This document shows, one piece after another, positions 38,846-51,200 of a stretch of 64,000 nt of DNA. Made by a program: the position numbers and the translations under genes. Below the pieces are notes generated by a model that did no database searches, was not told the DNA's origin, and saw only the letters and a list, made by a program, of their open reading frames with translations. Location: assembly GCA_026261815.1 (NCBI GenBank), contig JAMPIT010000174.1, positions 6,572,001 to 6,636,000 of the forward strand. Direction: 5' to 3'. Within the stretch, counting starts at the first letter, position 1. The number at the start of each line of letters is the position of its first letter. Origin of the DNA: Monarcha castaneiventris obscurior (taxonomy: Eukaryota; Chordata; Aves; Passeriformes; Monarchidae).

Positions 38846-38886
38846 TGAAGTGCAGTATGTGGTAGTATACCACATACTGCACTTCA
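38846..38886. repeat. Perfect 19-bp inverted repeat with a 3-nt loop
   Basis: The left arm 'tgaagtgcagtatgtggta' (38,846-38,864) is followed by 'gta' and then the exact reverse complement (38,868-38,886). The 41-nt unit would form a fully paired hairpin on either strand. Arms with no mismatch suggest a recent origin, for example a replication template switch. A short transposon remnant or RNA hairpin cannot be excluded. Confidence 0.9.
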
Positions 38887-41800
38887 AAACCATATGGGAT
38901 TTGTTGACAGGCTTCAGGTTAATAAAAAATATTCTTTTCTAAATTGCACATCTCAGAACAATTCATTTCGATGCTAATGACTCTTCTGACACAGCACAGT
39001 GCCACAGAGGATAAATCCCCCTTCCAAAACTATTCACCCTTTCTTAAATGGACATGGTACGTAGACAGCCTTGGCCAGAGAGCTTGGCACTCCCATGTCA
39101 CGTGTCCCTACCAGCTACTTGCCATGCTCTTCAATCACCCTACTCCTTATTTTTCAGTGTTGACACCAGCAGCATTGTATTTCTGACTCTTTATGAGATA
39201 TTCCCTCCAGGTACTGGTTATTTCTGCAACTCTCCGTTATTCCAGTATTAACATTTTTCTGGGCAGTTTACCCTCATGCAGATTATAACACATCTTCTTG
39301 TGGGATACTGTGGTGATGCAGATTTACTGCTTTATTTTTGATACAGGGACCTTCAGAAACCTGGCTATTTAGATTTCTAAACATCCTGCATTGGGTGCTG
39401 TTGCTACTTGGTTGCAGCACTACCATACACTGCTTTTTAGTATTTTATTCAGGAATTAAGCAAAAAGGCAAATTCCCTACCTGCTTTTTGGAGAGCTGAC
39501 CGGTATCATGTTACCTCATCCCATATCCTGAGCCTACTCTTCAGCACAGTGCAGATGCTTTGTAACTAAATAACAGACATTTTACAGCCAGCAAGAGGGA
39601 CGGAAAATGGAGAAGCCATGGAGCCAGTGATACTCAAGCCTACCCTCAAGCCTGGTTATCACTTTGTGGTGCAGTGTGAAATATAGAAACAAAAAATTAA
39701 AAGTGTTTATTCAAGGTCTTAGGCCCAATGGAGAGAGGATTATAACATGCAAATCTGAATTTTTTTCAATTTCAAACTGAGCTCTTATTAAGGAAGAAGT
39801 ATCCTTAAGCACTTCTCTACTGGAATGCCACTCACAGTTCTCTATTCCTCACCCCCGAGCTGAATGTGGAGAATTTATTTTCTCAGTCTTTATGCATCTG
39901 TTCCCTTCTGCCTCCTAAGAAGATGCCTGAAAGTTTACCTGAGCCAGAAATGGCAAAGAACAAGTTGAGGAACAATCATCAGCACTTACGTGATTTTATT
40001 TAGTGGAGGAAATAATTCACCATATTGAAGTCCTGGGGACACGTGTGTTCAAGCATTGGTTTTCACAAATACAACTGAAAAAAACTCTTGACGACTGACA
40101 CATATTTATTTACATCTATTTAGAATTACTCATTTGTTTGGTTTTTTCACACAGTTATGCTGAAGTTCTTCTGTGAAACATTACTACATAAAAATGGAAA
40201 CATTCCTGCCCACTTGCAGACATTACTCTTCCCATTACCAGAAGTGTATTCCAATGAGTCCTACTGGCACTCGAGAATCACTTGAATTGTATTGTCAAAA
40301 TTACTCACTAAAGTTTCATAATGACTGATAATTTACCAGCTTTCTGCTGCTATTCCACCCCATGTTTCTGGGCGTATGCTGCATTTTTTAATATTTTAAT
40401 CTCTTACACTCATGAACTGAGTCTACAATGAAAATAAATTAAAAAAAAACAAAAAACCAAAAAAACACAACCACAACAGATTAATGCCTCATACTTAAGA
40501 GAATAAGAAGATCCCATTCAGAGTAGGAAAAGCTAAAGCTGGTGTCTTATGGCTAAGTCAAGATTAAAGGGAATTTAAACTTAATTATTTTCATTCACAC
40601 TGCCCAAACAAATGCAGCCAGTTCAGTTTATGAACTGGTCAATATGGATCACTAGTGTGAGTGTAATATACCTGAACACAGTGCAAAAGCTCACAGTTGT
40701 GAAGGCACAGTTACTGTGTTAAGATGATTTATGAATTGCTAAGAATTGCTTTTAACACCATAAAATAAATATGAAGGGAAATACAACTTGTATAATACTG
40801 ATATTTACTTTAGAAATGTAATCAGGATGAAAATGAATCCAAACCTTGCACATTTTTCTGCTGCATTGGACTCTGTGTCATATATATGAAGAGGAAAAGT
40901 TCAAATTTATTTCCCATACATTCAATATTCCATTGCAGCTCCAATCCACTGTGCTCCTGCAGTTCCCCAGGCTTGACAGGACCTTCTGCTGTGAACCTGT
41001 GCCTTCTTCTGTCAGCAGCCCAGCAATGCACACAGAGAAACAACTCAAAATCAGACAAGTTTTACAGAGCAGAAAACAGTTTAAGAGGAGAGAGGTGTGT
41101 TCAGACTCGATCCACAGGGAAAGCGTATCCTCAAATGAGTTTTTGAGAACACCTGACACTTTCACCTAAGGGGAAGAGAGTTTTTCTCCCTTGCTATGTG
41201 TTCAAATTCTAAAGTGGAGTTAGGTAATAGTGGAGTTACTTCCACTTCAGTTTTTAACAGATTTTGACAGTCTTTGAGAGCAGGAAGTGAAAAGAAGTGG
41301 AAAATTCATCCAGTAAGGTTTTATAATTTTCTTGGATCAGATTTTAAAAAAATAATTCACATTTTTAATTTTTCTTTTATAAAAGGCATGAAAAATATCA
41401 CTTATCACATGTAGGTAACCAGTCTTTATGTTAATAGCATTAAAAAAACCCCACTGCAAACAAAAAGTATAGTTCACACAATTGGTTATAAAGTATGCAT
41501 GGCTGCAGGCAACCCTTTAAGCAAAGTCAGAGATAGTATCAAGGATAAAGTGTAAGGAGACAAACATCTAAAGCACAGATGTTTTCAGGCCATCTGCTGG
41601 TGGCCTTTCATTCATTCCACGGTGAACACAAACCATCATCAAACTCTTTTTCATTGCTTATGTGACATTGTTAGAGGAACCTACAATGGCTGACAAATTT
41701 AAATGCCTCTTCAATGCCTGAGATCTCCTTGGCAATGCCTCAGGAAGGAGATCACTGCCACAGACAAGGATATTTATTCAAAATAAATGTAATTAATTCA

Positions 41801-44770
41801 ATTCAAATGTTTGTCTTTACAGTAAGAGTTCAGAAGGAATCTAAAGAAATCACAAGTACATCTCACCATTTCTAATACTGTCAATTACACAATTAAATAC
41901 AACATATGAATTTTGTAACCCCTCAGCAAAATGACCAGGTATTTAAAAAAAAAAAACCAAACAACAACCCAAACAACAACCCAAACAACAAACCAAGGAA
42001 AAAACACTCTAAAACACACATCAAGCCCATAAACAAATTAAAAAGACAGTCAACACAGGGTTTCAACCAATGGAAGCGTTTTTAAACTTTGTATATATGA
42101 AAGCATCAACAGTGCTCTCAGTTACATAGGTATACTCCAGATTTAATAATTAAAAAAATATATTTAGATCTTCCTCTTAGAAGACAACACAGAAATTTAA
42201 CTCAAGTCCAGGTCCTGCCTGCATAGGATGACTTTTCAGTTAAGTTCTACATCACAGACTTTTGGACCATGGTCATTAACAACTCAAGGGATCCCACTGA
42301 TTTTTTGGGTAATACATCATTGTCCGTATGACATACGTCACCTTTGTTTCAAATACAGAGAAAGAAATTCTCACATTGTCTTCAGTGACAATGTTAGAGA
42401 TACATTCATCTTTTGTGCTTCTTGATAGAGCAAAAACTGCTGTTTTCCCTTAATCAATTCATCTGCCTCTGCATTTTCAGAAGAGCACTTCATGAGTAAC
42501 TTCAAGAATAGCTTTGAACCCAGAAATATTTTGAACTCTTTATCTGGGTCAAGAGACAGAATGTGTAACACAAGTTTGCAATCTGACTTACTTCAAAAAC
42601 CCAGCATGACGGAAAGAGTTGCCTCATTTGCTCATCAGCTGTGACTGACAGGTAGTGGCCCATTCCAGCATGTCCCATTCCCCCAGCACAGAGCACTGCT
42701 GAGGTGGATGCTCAGCCCTCCCTGGGGAAGCCGCATGTCCCAGCACAGGAGCCCTCCAAGTCCCTGGAACAGGGAGTGTCGGGCTGAGCTTGGCTTGATT
42801 TCCCCCCAGATGAAGTCATGTGCTGTAACAGAAATGTGCCTCCTCCCAGTCAGCTTCACAGTGACAGAAGGGGTCCTCAAAAGTTCCTCCTGTGTTTGTT
42901 AGTTACTGAAAGAAAAGAATGCTGGCAGAGCCATTATTGCCTTCACATGGATAGAAACAGTAAATTTTCAACCAACCCATTTCATAGCACACTATCACCA
43001 TCAGCCTCTTTTTCTTCACCACTGTATTTTATTTAAAATTACTTAGTTTTGAGAGCAACCGAACCAACTAACTCTCTCTTAGAAAGAAGTATGTTACAGC
43101 TAAGTTTCAAGCAGTTGACACTGGCCATTTGTATACCCTAGAATTTATTTGTATCCCATCTCTAAAGAAGTATTTACTTGAAAGGTAGTCTAAAAGATTT
43201 GGCTGTGGTCACAAGGAAATCAGTGGCAGTCAAGAACAGAGTAATCTAAAGAGCCCTTGACCAATTAAAAATATGAAGTTTAGACATAAAAATATGAAAT
43301 TTGGAATGTTGCACTGCCACAGCTTTCATTAATTTAACACTTATGATTCCAGAAAAGAAAGTTTACAAAATAAAAAGTAACACTGAGGCTTTAAGATAGC
43401 TCAGATTATTTGAGAACAGTAGGAAACTACAAAGTTTAGAATAAACCCAAAGGACTTAATCTAAAAGCACCACTGTCAGAAATGTGGCATTTGGAAAAGC
43501 CCTGGTTCAGTGCAAATACTAATCAGAAATGCAAAGATAAGCACTCCAGCCAACAGACAGTACTGTCTTGTTAGTGCCTGCTTCTGCTACCAGCTACACT
43601 AAAAAGGAACCTTCTCATTTTGTATTATGTTTCCTCTTTAAAAGTATTCATATAAAACATAAATTTTGGACAAAAACAGACCTAAAAGCCTGCTTATATT
43701 GCTACTTTTTGAGAAAAGCAAAACACCTAATGACTGTTTTTTCAATTAAACCTGTATCAAAATCAAAACAGATAAATAATGTGTACCCTTTTTTTTAACT
43801 ACAGATTTCAGACCACTTCTTTCATATTATGTAAATGGGAAGTTTTCCTACTGTGCACATTATATAAAGTGAGAGGCAAACATGACTTCCCTACCTAAAA
43901 GAAGCTGCTTTTCACAGACATGGCAAGCCAGTTCACAGTCACTTCCACACAAACACAGCCACAGGTAAACACAGTAGTTTGAATTCAACTCCAGTGAGTA
44001 GCTAACATGTAAACAGAACCTTCTGAATCAAAACTAGCTTTAAAACAAACTCCAAAATCCCAAACAAAAACCCCTACAATACATGGTTTCATGTCATGCC
44101 TAAAGCTGTATCTTTGATAGATTCATCTTGCTGCATAAAGAAAAAAACAGAAAAGCTGGAATGTGGTAAATGCAGAATTCTGCATGTCTAATTTCTAGTG
44201 CCAAGCATTCATTACAGCCTGAAATCATTATAAGTAATGGTAAATGGCAGTAGGAGAAATATTAAAGTTCCTTTAATATTTCACTACATTGCCATTTGGA
44301 AGGTATTGGTGTTGAAATGGTGTTCCAGAACTATGTGTATGTTAACTTCATATAAAAACTCACCACATTTACAACCATATTTCAATTTAATTATTGTACA
44401 CAGGTTAACAAAAACACTGGATTTAACAAAAACAATATTCAGAATGGTACAACACGTGTTCATCTTCTCCAGGAAATAATATTACAAGTGATCATCTTAG
44501 GACAATTTAGCCACACTAGCGACAGTTCTGTTAAAATGCAACTGTGGTCTACTAAGCCACTTATTTTAGCACTACAGAGTATTTGAAGTTAAGAGTCCTA
44601 CGGTCAAGGCTTAAAAATCATTTAAGATTCAAACCTCAAAATGTCTTACAGTCAAAATGACAGTATTTTTAAAAAACCACAACAAAATAACCCCAAAACA
44701 ATTAATTAAAAGGCTTCTGTATTTAGTTTTATTCTCTTCATGGCATTCTCTATTCATATAGTTGCTTGTA
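38887..44770. other. Region downstream of CBLL1, including its probable 3'UTR
   Basis: About 5.9 kb of AT-rich sequence with no recognisable coding exon. The right part should contain the CBLL1 3'UTR (transcribed right to left). Several minus-strand AATAAA hexamers occur, for example 44,728-44,733, 43,143-43,148 and 41,773-41,778, and I cannot tell which is used. A-rich simple sequence lies at about 40,440-40,480 and 41,944-42,005. The latter has a repeating 'aacaacccaaac' pattern. No CR1 tail was noticed here. Confidence 0.5.
41944..42005. repeat. A-rich simple repeat with an aacaacccaaac-like unit
   Basis: A run of A is followed by several near copies of an 'aacaacccaaac' unit. It is low-complexity sequence with no gene content, and could be the tail of an old reverse-strand retroposon or simple slippage. 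Confidence 0.8.
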
Positions 44771-45812
44771 TCATTGGTAATAGGGTCTGTATCTGGCTTG
44801 ATCAGGGTGATGCGGTCCAGGAAGAGGGGCCTGAGCAGGAGGCCCTTGCATCCTTGGAGGTGGAGGCGGCCCTCTCGGAGCTGGCCATATCCCTGGACTC
44901 ATTCCCCCAGGCTGTGTGAAAGGGGGACTGAGAGTTCCTTGATCCTCACTGAACTGTGGCAAAGAGTTGGGGTTATAGTGATGGGGAGGGGGTGCATTTA
45001 CATTTACAGGCGGGCCCCCATGCTGAGGAGGGGGAGGTCCCGGAGGAGGGTGGTTCATGTAGGGCGGCATCTGGGCGATGATGTGTCCGGGCGGGGGGGT
45101 GATGGGCGGCGGGGCGGAGGTCATGGGCGGCGGCGGGGCCTGGCTGTACACCATGTGCGGGGTGCCTGCCGCCTGCGGAGGGTGCTGCAGGGGGTGGCTG
45201 ATGGGCGGCGGCGGCGGCGGGGGCGGAGCGTAGTGCTGCTGGGGAGGCATGATGTGATGCGGGTGCGACACCACCGGCTGACCCTGGTATTCGGGATGGT
45301 GGTGAGCGGGTGCGGGTGCCGGTGGAGGCGGTTCTCGAGCACCCGAGTTGGAATCATCCTGAATGGGGACAGTTATTAAGTTGCTGTGTTTTCTCGTCGA
45401 GATGCGGAAGGTGTCCTGACTGACCGGGCGGGGCGGCGGCGGAGCCATGGACATCTCTGCGGGAGGAGCACGGATGTCCTCGTGGGGCTGGTTGTAGTGC
45501 TCGTGGGGCACATGCTGCAGAGGAGGCGGGGGCATCATGATGTGCTGCTTCGGCGGAATGTGGCTCAGGTGATGCTTCTCCGGGGGCATTATGAAACGCT
45601 CGGGGATTTCGGCCGGCGGCGGGGCAATGGGAGGGTGCACGGGTTCAATGGGAGGACGAGTGACAGGCTTCCCAGCTCTCATGTGACGGTGGTTGATGTG
45701 AGCTTGTAAGTCCCTCTGTGACAGGTAAGTTCTCTTGCATCCTTGAACGATGCTACACATGAAGAGAGACCCTCGTACACACTGCTCAATTCGCTGCACA
45801 GGTTCGTTACAG
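44771..45812 (-). CDS. CBLL1: CBLL1 last coding exon: HYB zinc finger and proline-rich tail
   Basis: The largest exon in the window (1,042 nt) encodes residues 147-493. It starts by completing the last RING cysteine, then the C2H2-like finger, then about 300 residues rich in Pro, His and Gln with runs such as APPPPPPPP. Codons here are GC-rich compared with neighbouring DNA. This keeps the other frames open and produces long spurious antisense frames (205 codons on the plus strand at 44,762-45,379). Confidence 0.95.
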
Positions 45813-48800
45813 CTACATCAAAAGAGAATATTGATGTGTTGTCATCACAGAGAGCTCAACATGCATTTTTCCTTGTTAACATAATTAGCCAAATTAGCAC
45901 TGACAATTTGGCCCACTGTAGGAATGAAAGAAACTTTTCATTGATTTTGAAGTTTACATAGTTTTTAAATCTCCAAATGTAACTATGAAAGAACATAAAA
46001 ATTGCATGAGGTAGAATTTTCTAAGTAGCATCCCTCTCTCACAGAAATTTCTTCTGTGCTTTAAGACTTAACACGGGTCATTCTCACTAAGTAAATTAAA
46101 CTGCTGTTTACTCCTTTTCAAATTAGAGCAGTAACAGGTTACCTTCCCAAAACCAACAAAGTAAACACTGATCTCTTAAAATCCCAAAATATGGAACAGG
46201 AACTAGGAAGTACAGAGTACTCTACTGCCTCTGCTAAATGTACAAAGTAAGAGCTATGTTAATACAGTATCTGAAATAAGATATTTAAGTTACTTTCTTA
46301 CATTTCCTCGAATAACAAATCTTGAAATAACTTACCCTGGACACATCTTGTCTCCCTTTTTCTCATGTAGTATAGCACAGTCATAGCAGAAAACATGCTT
46401 GCAAGGTATCTAGAGATAAAAAATTGCTGTTAAGACATAGAGTATAAATATCTGTGTCATCCTGCAGGATACAGTTCCTCCCTCCAGTGCACAGTTTATA
46501 ATAATTAAAGTAACTAAGTTACCTATGAGGTGAACAAGCATAGCAATGGTTAACAATTTACTGCATCTTTGTAAACCTTCTAGAACAGTTTATGTTGAGC
46601 TTGAGGTTTTTGGGGGTTAAGCGTTGCTAAAAAACACTGGCCGAAGTTTGAGTCTTGCACTAATACCAACACTGAACATTAACACAAGCTGCATATGCAA
46701 TCTGATTACACTTGTCTTGCTGGCCAGGAAGGAAAGTTTTAAAAGCATTAACTGTCATTAAGTCAGATGCTGAAGCCTGTTACATCACACTTAGAAATCT
46801 AAATTAATCTCAGGGATTTTTAAAGGTACATTAAAGTGAACAGTGTCTTCTAATTTCACTGCAAGTCTTCAATTAAGATAAAAAGCTTATTTTGAAACCT
46901 AAGTGGTATAAGGTCAAAACCCCAGAAGTTGAAGGTTTTTTCCTGTGTGATGGTGTTCTGTTGCGTTTTTTTTAACATTTTCAGGTTTACTTGATTAAAT
47001 CAGGGGGTAAAGCAAAACCAGCAAGTTAGATGGAACAAAAACACTTGAGCAGTGAAGGCCTTAAGTTCCATCCTGGTACTGTTCTGCTGTTTATTCAGAT
47101 GCCTGTTGAAATCACTAACTTCTAAAATTCTCATACAGACACAGTAAAACCTAATTTTACCTAAAGGGGAACCATGGCTACATCTTCCACTGGTAATTTA
47201 ACTCACCATGCGTCCATACATTTTGATGGGCAATCCACACTTATCACAGAAATGGACTGGTGTATCATCCTTTTCCCCCAGCAAGTTTATCTGGTAGGAC
47301 AGAGAAGGGGGTGAGAAAACGAATCCCAACACCACCAAAGCTTCTCATTTCAGTTATCATCAACATACCCATTATTTCTGAATTAGTTGAAAAGGAAGCA
47401 AGAACACCACAAACAGGAGAAAGCAGAGAATGTATTTTCAGTCAGGTAAAAATAACTGAGAAACTTTTAATTAACAAAGTATCTACCATGACTACCAACA
47501 GCTTGGTATCAAACACAGGCAAAGACTCATGACTTTACCTTATAGTCCCAAAAGATGGGTCCAGGAAATCTCCTTTGATTGCCAAACATTTCACCTCCTT
47601 TACATTCGTATCGCTCCTCTTTGTTATAATCAAATTCTTCTGTGGAAAGGAGAAAGAAAAGAAAGACACAAGCCAACCACAACACTTTCATAATTGACAC
47701 CAGCTGCTATTAAGAGCTTGGGTCATTTACACTGAAATCATCAAATAATGCCACAGCACTTCCAATCTGCTGAGCCCATTCTGCAGAAGGTAGAGCCAAA
47801 ATAGTAAGACAGCCTGTTCTGGAAACGGGCACTACTGAAGCCCCACAGTGCAGCAGTACTTGGAGATTTGGAACTTGTTTTGCATTTGGACAGAGCCCTG
47901 GACTCTTAAGTCTCTAAGACTGAATAAAGTCTCAAACAATGCTGCAGAATAATACATTTCCCTACTACAGGGAATTTATCTTAATTTACCTTCATCACCA
48001 GCTTGTGTCTTCGAAGGCATCCTGTTCATATTTCTTGGAGTTCGAGGTGCAGGTTTGGTTTTATTGGCCTGTTTTGAAATAAGCTTTATAGGGATTCTTC
48101 TACGGACATCAAGACCACCCAATGATCCTGAACTATTTGTTCCTTGCAAATCATTGTCTGTGAAAGAAAATTTTAAAAAATTATCTAATTTTTTATTTAT
48201 CTAATAGTGTCCAAAGAGGATAAATATTAACAGAAAAGTTTTAAGAAAAATAATTTTTAAAGCTAGCTTAAGACTCATACAATATATCAAAATTTAATCA
48301 CTAGAAAATAGTGATTCACATTTTGTCTTCACATACAATTTATTCCAGAAGTCGAGTTACAAAACTGTATTGGGAACAGCCATGATTTTAGGAAATCTAC
48401 TTTAAAAATAAAGCTATTTAAATAACTTAGTTAGTCACTCATTTCTCCACAACAGAAACATTAATCGTATAGCTCTTCTCACAGTGTGAAGAGCACTGAA
48501 GAGCCAATTCTTTGTACAACCTTGACTACACAGAATTTCTTATGTGAAAAGATAATTTTTACAATTTATGTATATTTTTTATTAAAGTAGGAAGGAAACT
48601 AGTTTACATATAAACTCAACATCTTGACGTATTACTTAGAGGTTTATGATAAAGTATCACAAAAATATTGGTACTTAGGAATATGTAGCTGTATCCTTCC
48701 TAAACTGAAAATTATTGTTTCCAGCTACATACAGAATTCTCCTTAACCAGATTTAAATCTAAGTACCAGACTGAACAAAGCGAGAAATACACTGACACAA

Positions 48801-50749
48801 GCATCAGCAGGTATAGGCTTGAAGAGATAACCCAGACCAGGTAATACAACAAGCAACACCAATGAAGGGTTCATCCTTCACCAATGAAGGGAGGTGCAAC
48901 TCCCTCAGCCTCCAGTGAGTTTATCTAAAACCACCACACAGCATCTCATTCATACAAAGATGAAGTTATGTCCTTCACAAATCTTCCCAGCTCACTCGGA
49001 TTTTAACTGAAAATGCCACTCTGCCATTCTGCCAAAGCAGGACATGCTCAGCCTGGAAGGGGTGAGCCCTGAGCAGCTGGGACACTCCAGCCCTGGAATG
49101 ACTGCTGAGGCCCCAAAGAACTGCTGCGCAGGAGCACCTGGACACTGAAATTAGGGCCCATTAGTGTAATTATGCACAATGTCTCACCAACTACTGTCCC
49201 TCAAAGCCCAGAACCACCACACACAATGCAACAAGTAGGAGGAAAACCAAGAAAAAATGGGATTGCTCTCAGTTTTTCAGCACCTACCACCAAAGCTAGG
49301 AAATGTGTCGGTTTCAAACTGGGACTGTGCTCTGACAGTCCTGTACCTCCAAATCTAAAGCCCTCAATTTCCTTGGATAGATCAAACTCTTCTTAGCACT
49401 GTGGTAGACAGTTTCACTCTAAAAGGCAATGTGAAAAAAGGCAAAAGCAATAAAGCTTGTTTTTACTTCTGGTCATTAACTATTTCTTTTGGCTGTCCAG
49501 ATGAACCTGCAAACACTCAACTAAGTCACCAGGCTTCCCCAAGGAGTGCTGGACCAAGACATCAGAGGTAAAGCTGTTTTCCACATGTTGGGAAATTCTG
49601 TTTTCTACCAGAATACACAAAACCACAGCACCATAAACCACAAACAGTCTCTGCAGCAACTCAGTCCTTTTGCAAATAGGGATAACTAAAATTTTAAAAA
49701 TCAAAAACTTGTGTATTATTTAGTCCACTGAACTGCCAATAGGTTCTGTAGCTTTTCCTCCTTATAGCCTTGCAAGCCAGGAATATTTACATGCGTTAGC
49801 TGCTCAACTAACCCAAACTAGCAAGTTTATTGGTCATTCATGTTCCGTGGAAGGATAATAAATTCCAGTCTGCATGAACATAACTTGCAGGATTACGTCC
49901 AGAAGAAACTGCAACATACCAAACTTGTTAAGACTACTTAGAGAAGCTCTAATTAGAGGTGATGCAACCTACTGAAATGTCACCTTCATCAACCTAAGTT
50001 TTATTTTTGCATTTCAAGCTTTATTAAAATTCACAAATAGAGCTCAAATACTTTAAACAGACAGAAACATAACGCAATCTTTTCTAAGGGAAAGGAAACA
50101 AACCTCCAAAACCACGCTAGCAAAAAGCCCACGTCCATTCATTTATTCACTGCACTACGCCAGCGCATTAACTAGCACAAGATCACAGCTACGCCAGCGC
50201 GCTCACCGGTGAACGACCACATCTAAACCACGAAACCAAATTTAAGCACACGAGGAAGTTCCCGCTCGGGCCACAACTACGGAATCAGGAAACACAGCAC
50301 GGGCACCGATGCCGGGAAAGGCCGCGGGCGAACGAGCGTCTCTCCCCCACCTCCGGGACGCCACAGGCTGCATCCGGCGCTGCGGGGCCCGGGCACGCCG
50401 GCCCTGCCAGCGCAGCCAGCGCCCTCCGCTCCGCCCGGCACGGGGCGTCCCGCCGGCAGCGGCCCCTCGGCCCGGCCAGGCGCCCTCGGGGCAGGGGCAG
50501 CGCCCGGCGCCGCCGAGCCGGGGGAGGCACCAGGGCCGCGGCGCCCGCCCGGGGAGGGAGAAGGCCCCGCGGCGCACCCGAGCCCCGCCGACGCTCCCGG
50601 GGGCCGGGCCGGGCCCGCCGCCGCCGCCCCTGCGCCGCCCCGCGCCCGCTGTCCCCGCCCGGGCGCTCCCCGTGCGGCGGCGGGCGCGGGCCCCGCGGGC
50701 CGGGCACAGCCGGGCCTCCGGCCTCCCCCTGCTCACCATTGTGGTCCAT
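44771..50749 (-). CDS. CBLL1: CBLL1 (Hakai), RING-type E3 ubiquitin ligase, complete coding region in 6 exons
   Basis: E3 ubiquitin-protein ligase that targets tyrosine-phosphorylated E-cadherin and is also a component of the nuclear m6A writer complex (WTAP/VIRMA/ZC3H13). Coding exons in transcript order: 50749-50737, 48157-47990, 47639-47539, 47290-47207, 46409-46336, 45812-44771. They total 1,482 nt or 493 residues (human 491). The RING is at about 109-148, with Cys109, Cys112, Cys125, His127, Cys130, Cys133, Cys145 and Cys148. The C2H2-like part of the HYB phosphotyrosine-binding dimer domain follows (Cys166, Cys172, His185, His190). After it comes a long Pro/His-rich tail ending RYRPYYQ. 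Exon 1 contributes only 13 coding nt (MDHN plus one base). The start context has A at -3 and G at +4. All splice sites are GT..AG and phases agree. The protein is very close to human Hakai. Confidence 0.97.
45813..50736 (-). other. CBLL1: CBLL1 introns
   Basis: The five introns are 45,813-46,335; 46,410-47,206; 47,291-47,538; 47,640-47,989; and 48,158-50,736. The first intron in transcript order is the largest, about 2.6 kb, and begins inside the CpG island. I see no repeat or nested gene in them apart from a 12-bp 'accaatgaaggg' repeated near 48,860-48,890. Confidence 0.8.
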
Positions 50750-51200
50750 GATGCGGCGCGCGGCGCTCTGGGAGCGGAAGGGCGCGGCCGGAAGCGGCGG
50801 GGCGCGGGCGGGGCGCGGGCGGCGGAGCCGCGCTCGGTGGGCCCCAGCCCGGCCGCCTCAGCCTGGCCCCGGCCCGGGAGCGGCGGAGCGGGGCCGCCTC
50901 GCACCGCGGGGGAAGGGGAACGGGGCAGCGGGGGGAACGGGGCCGCCTCGCACCGCGGGGGAAGGGGAACGGGGCAGCGGGGGGAACGGGGCCGCCTCGC
51001 ACCGCGGGGGAAGGGGAACGGAGGGAGTGCGGCGGCCCCGCAGCGCCTGCCAGGACCGCGGCCCCGGGATGCAGAGCCGCGACTAGTTGGGGTCGGGAGG
51101 TGTGACCCTGCTTTTTGGGGGGGAAGGATGGAGTGAAAGCGTGGGAGAGGTCTCAGTTCAGGAGCCACGGAGGCCCCGTCCGGCCGCCTGTGCAGTGCAG
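50280..51200. promoter_or_regulatory. CBLL1: CpG island at the CBLL1 start
   Basis: A sharply GC- and CpG-rich block stands out from AT-rich flanks. It covers the 13-nt coding part of exon 1, the start of intron 1 and the upstream sequence. Such islands mark housekeeping-type promoters, and transcription toward the left (minus strand) is expected from somewhere between about 50,750 and 51,070. No TATA box is evident. Long open frames on both strands here (275 and 330 codons) follow from the base composition. The exact transcription start cannot be fixed from sequence alone. Confidence 0.88.
50892..51021. repeat. GC-rich tandem repeat, 49-bp unit, about 2.65 copies
   Basis: 'ggccgcctcgcaccgcgggg' occurs at 50,892, 50,941 and 50,990, exactly 49 bp apart, with the following 'gaaggggaacgg' also kept. 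The third copy is cut after about 32 bp. The copies look identical, so expansion is probably recent and may vary in number between individuals. It sits 140-270 bp upstream of the CBLL1 start codon. Confidence 0.95.

Noticed and set aside
44762..45379. 205-codon plus-strand open frame, Arg/Gly-rich
   Set aside because: It is antisense to the GC-rich proline-coding last exon of CBLL1. The Arg/Gly/Val bias is just the reverse complement of Pro/His codons.
50733..51002. Possible upstream frame overlapping the CBLL1 start in another phase
   Set aside because: Its first codon is GTG, not ATG, and the transcription start is unknown, so there is no support for a translated uORF.
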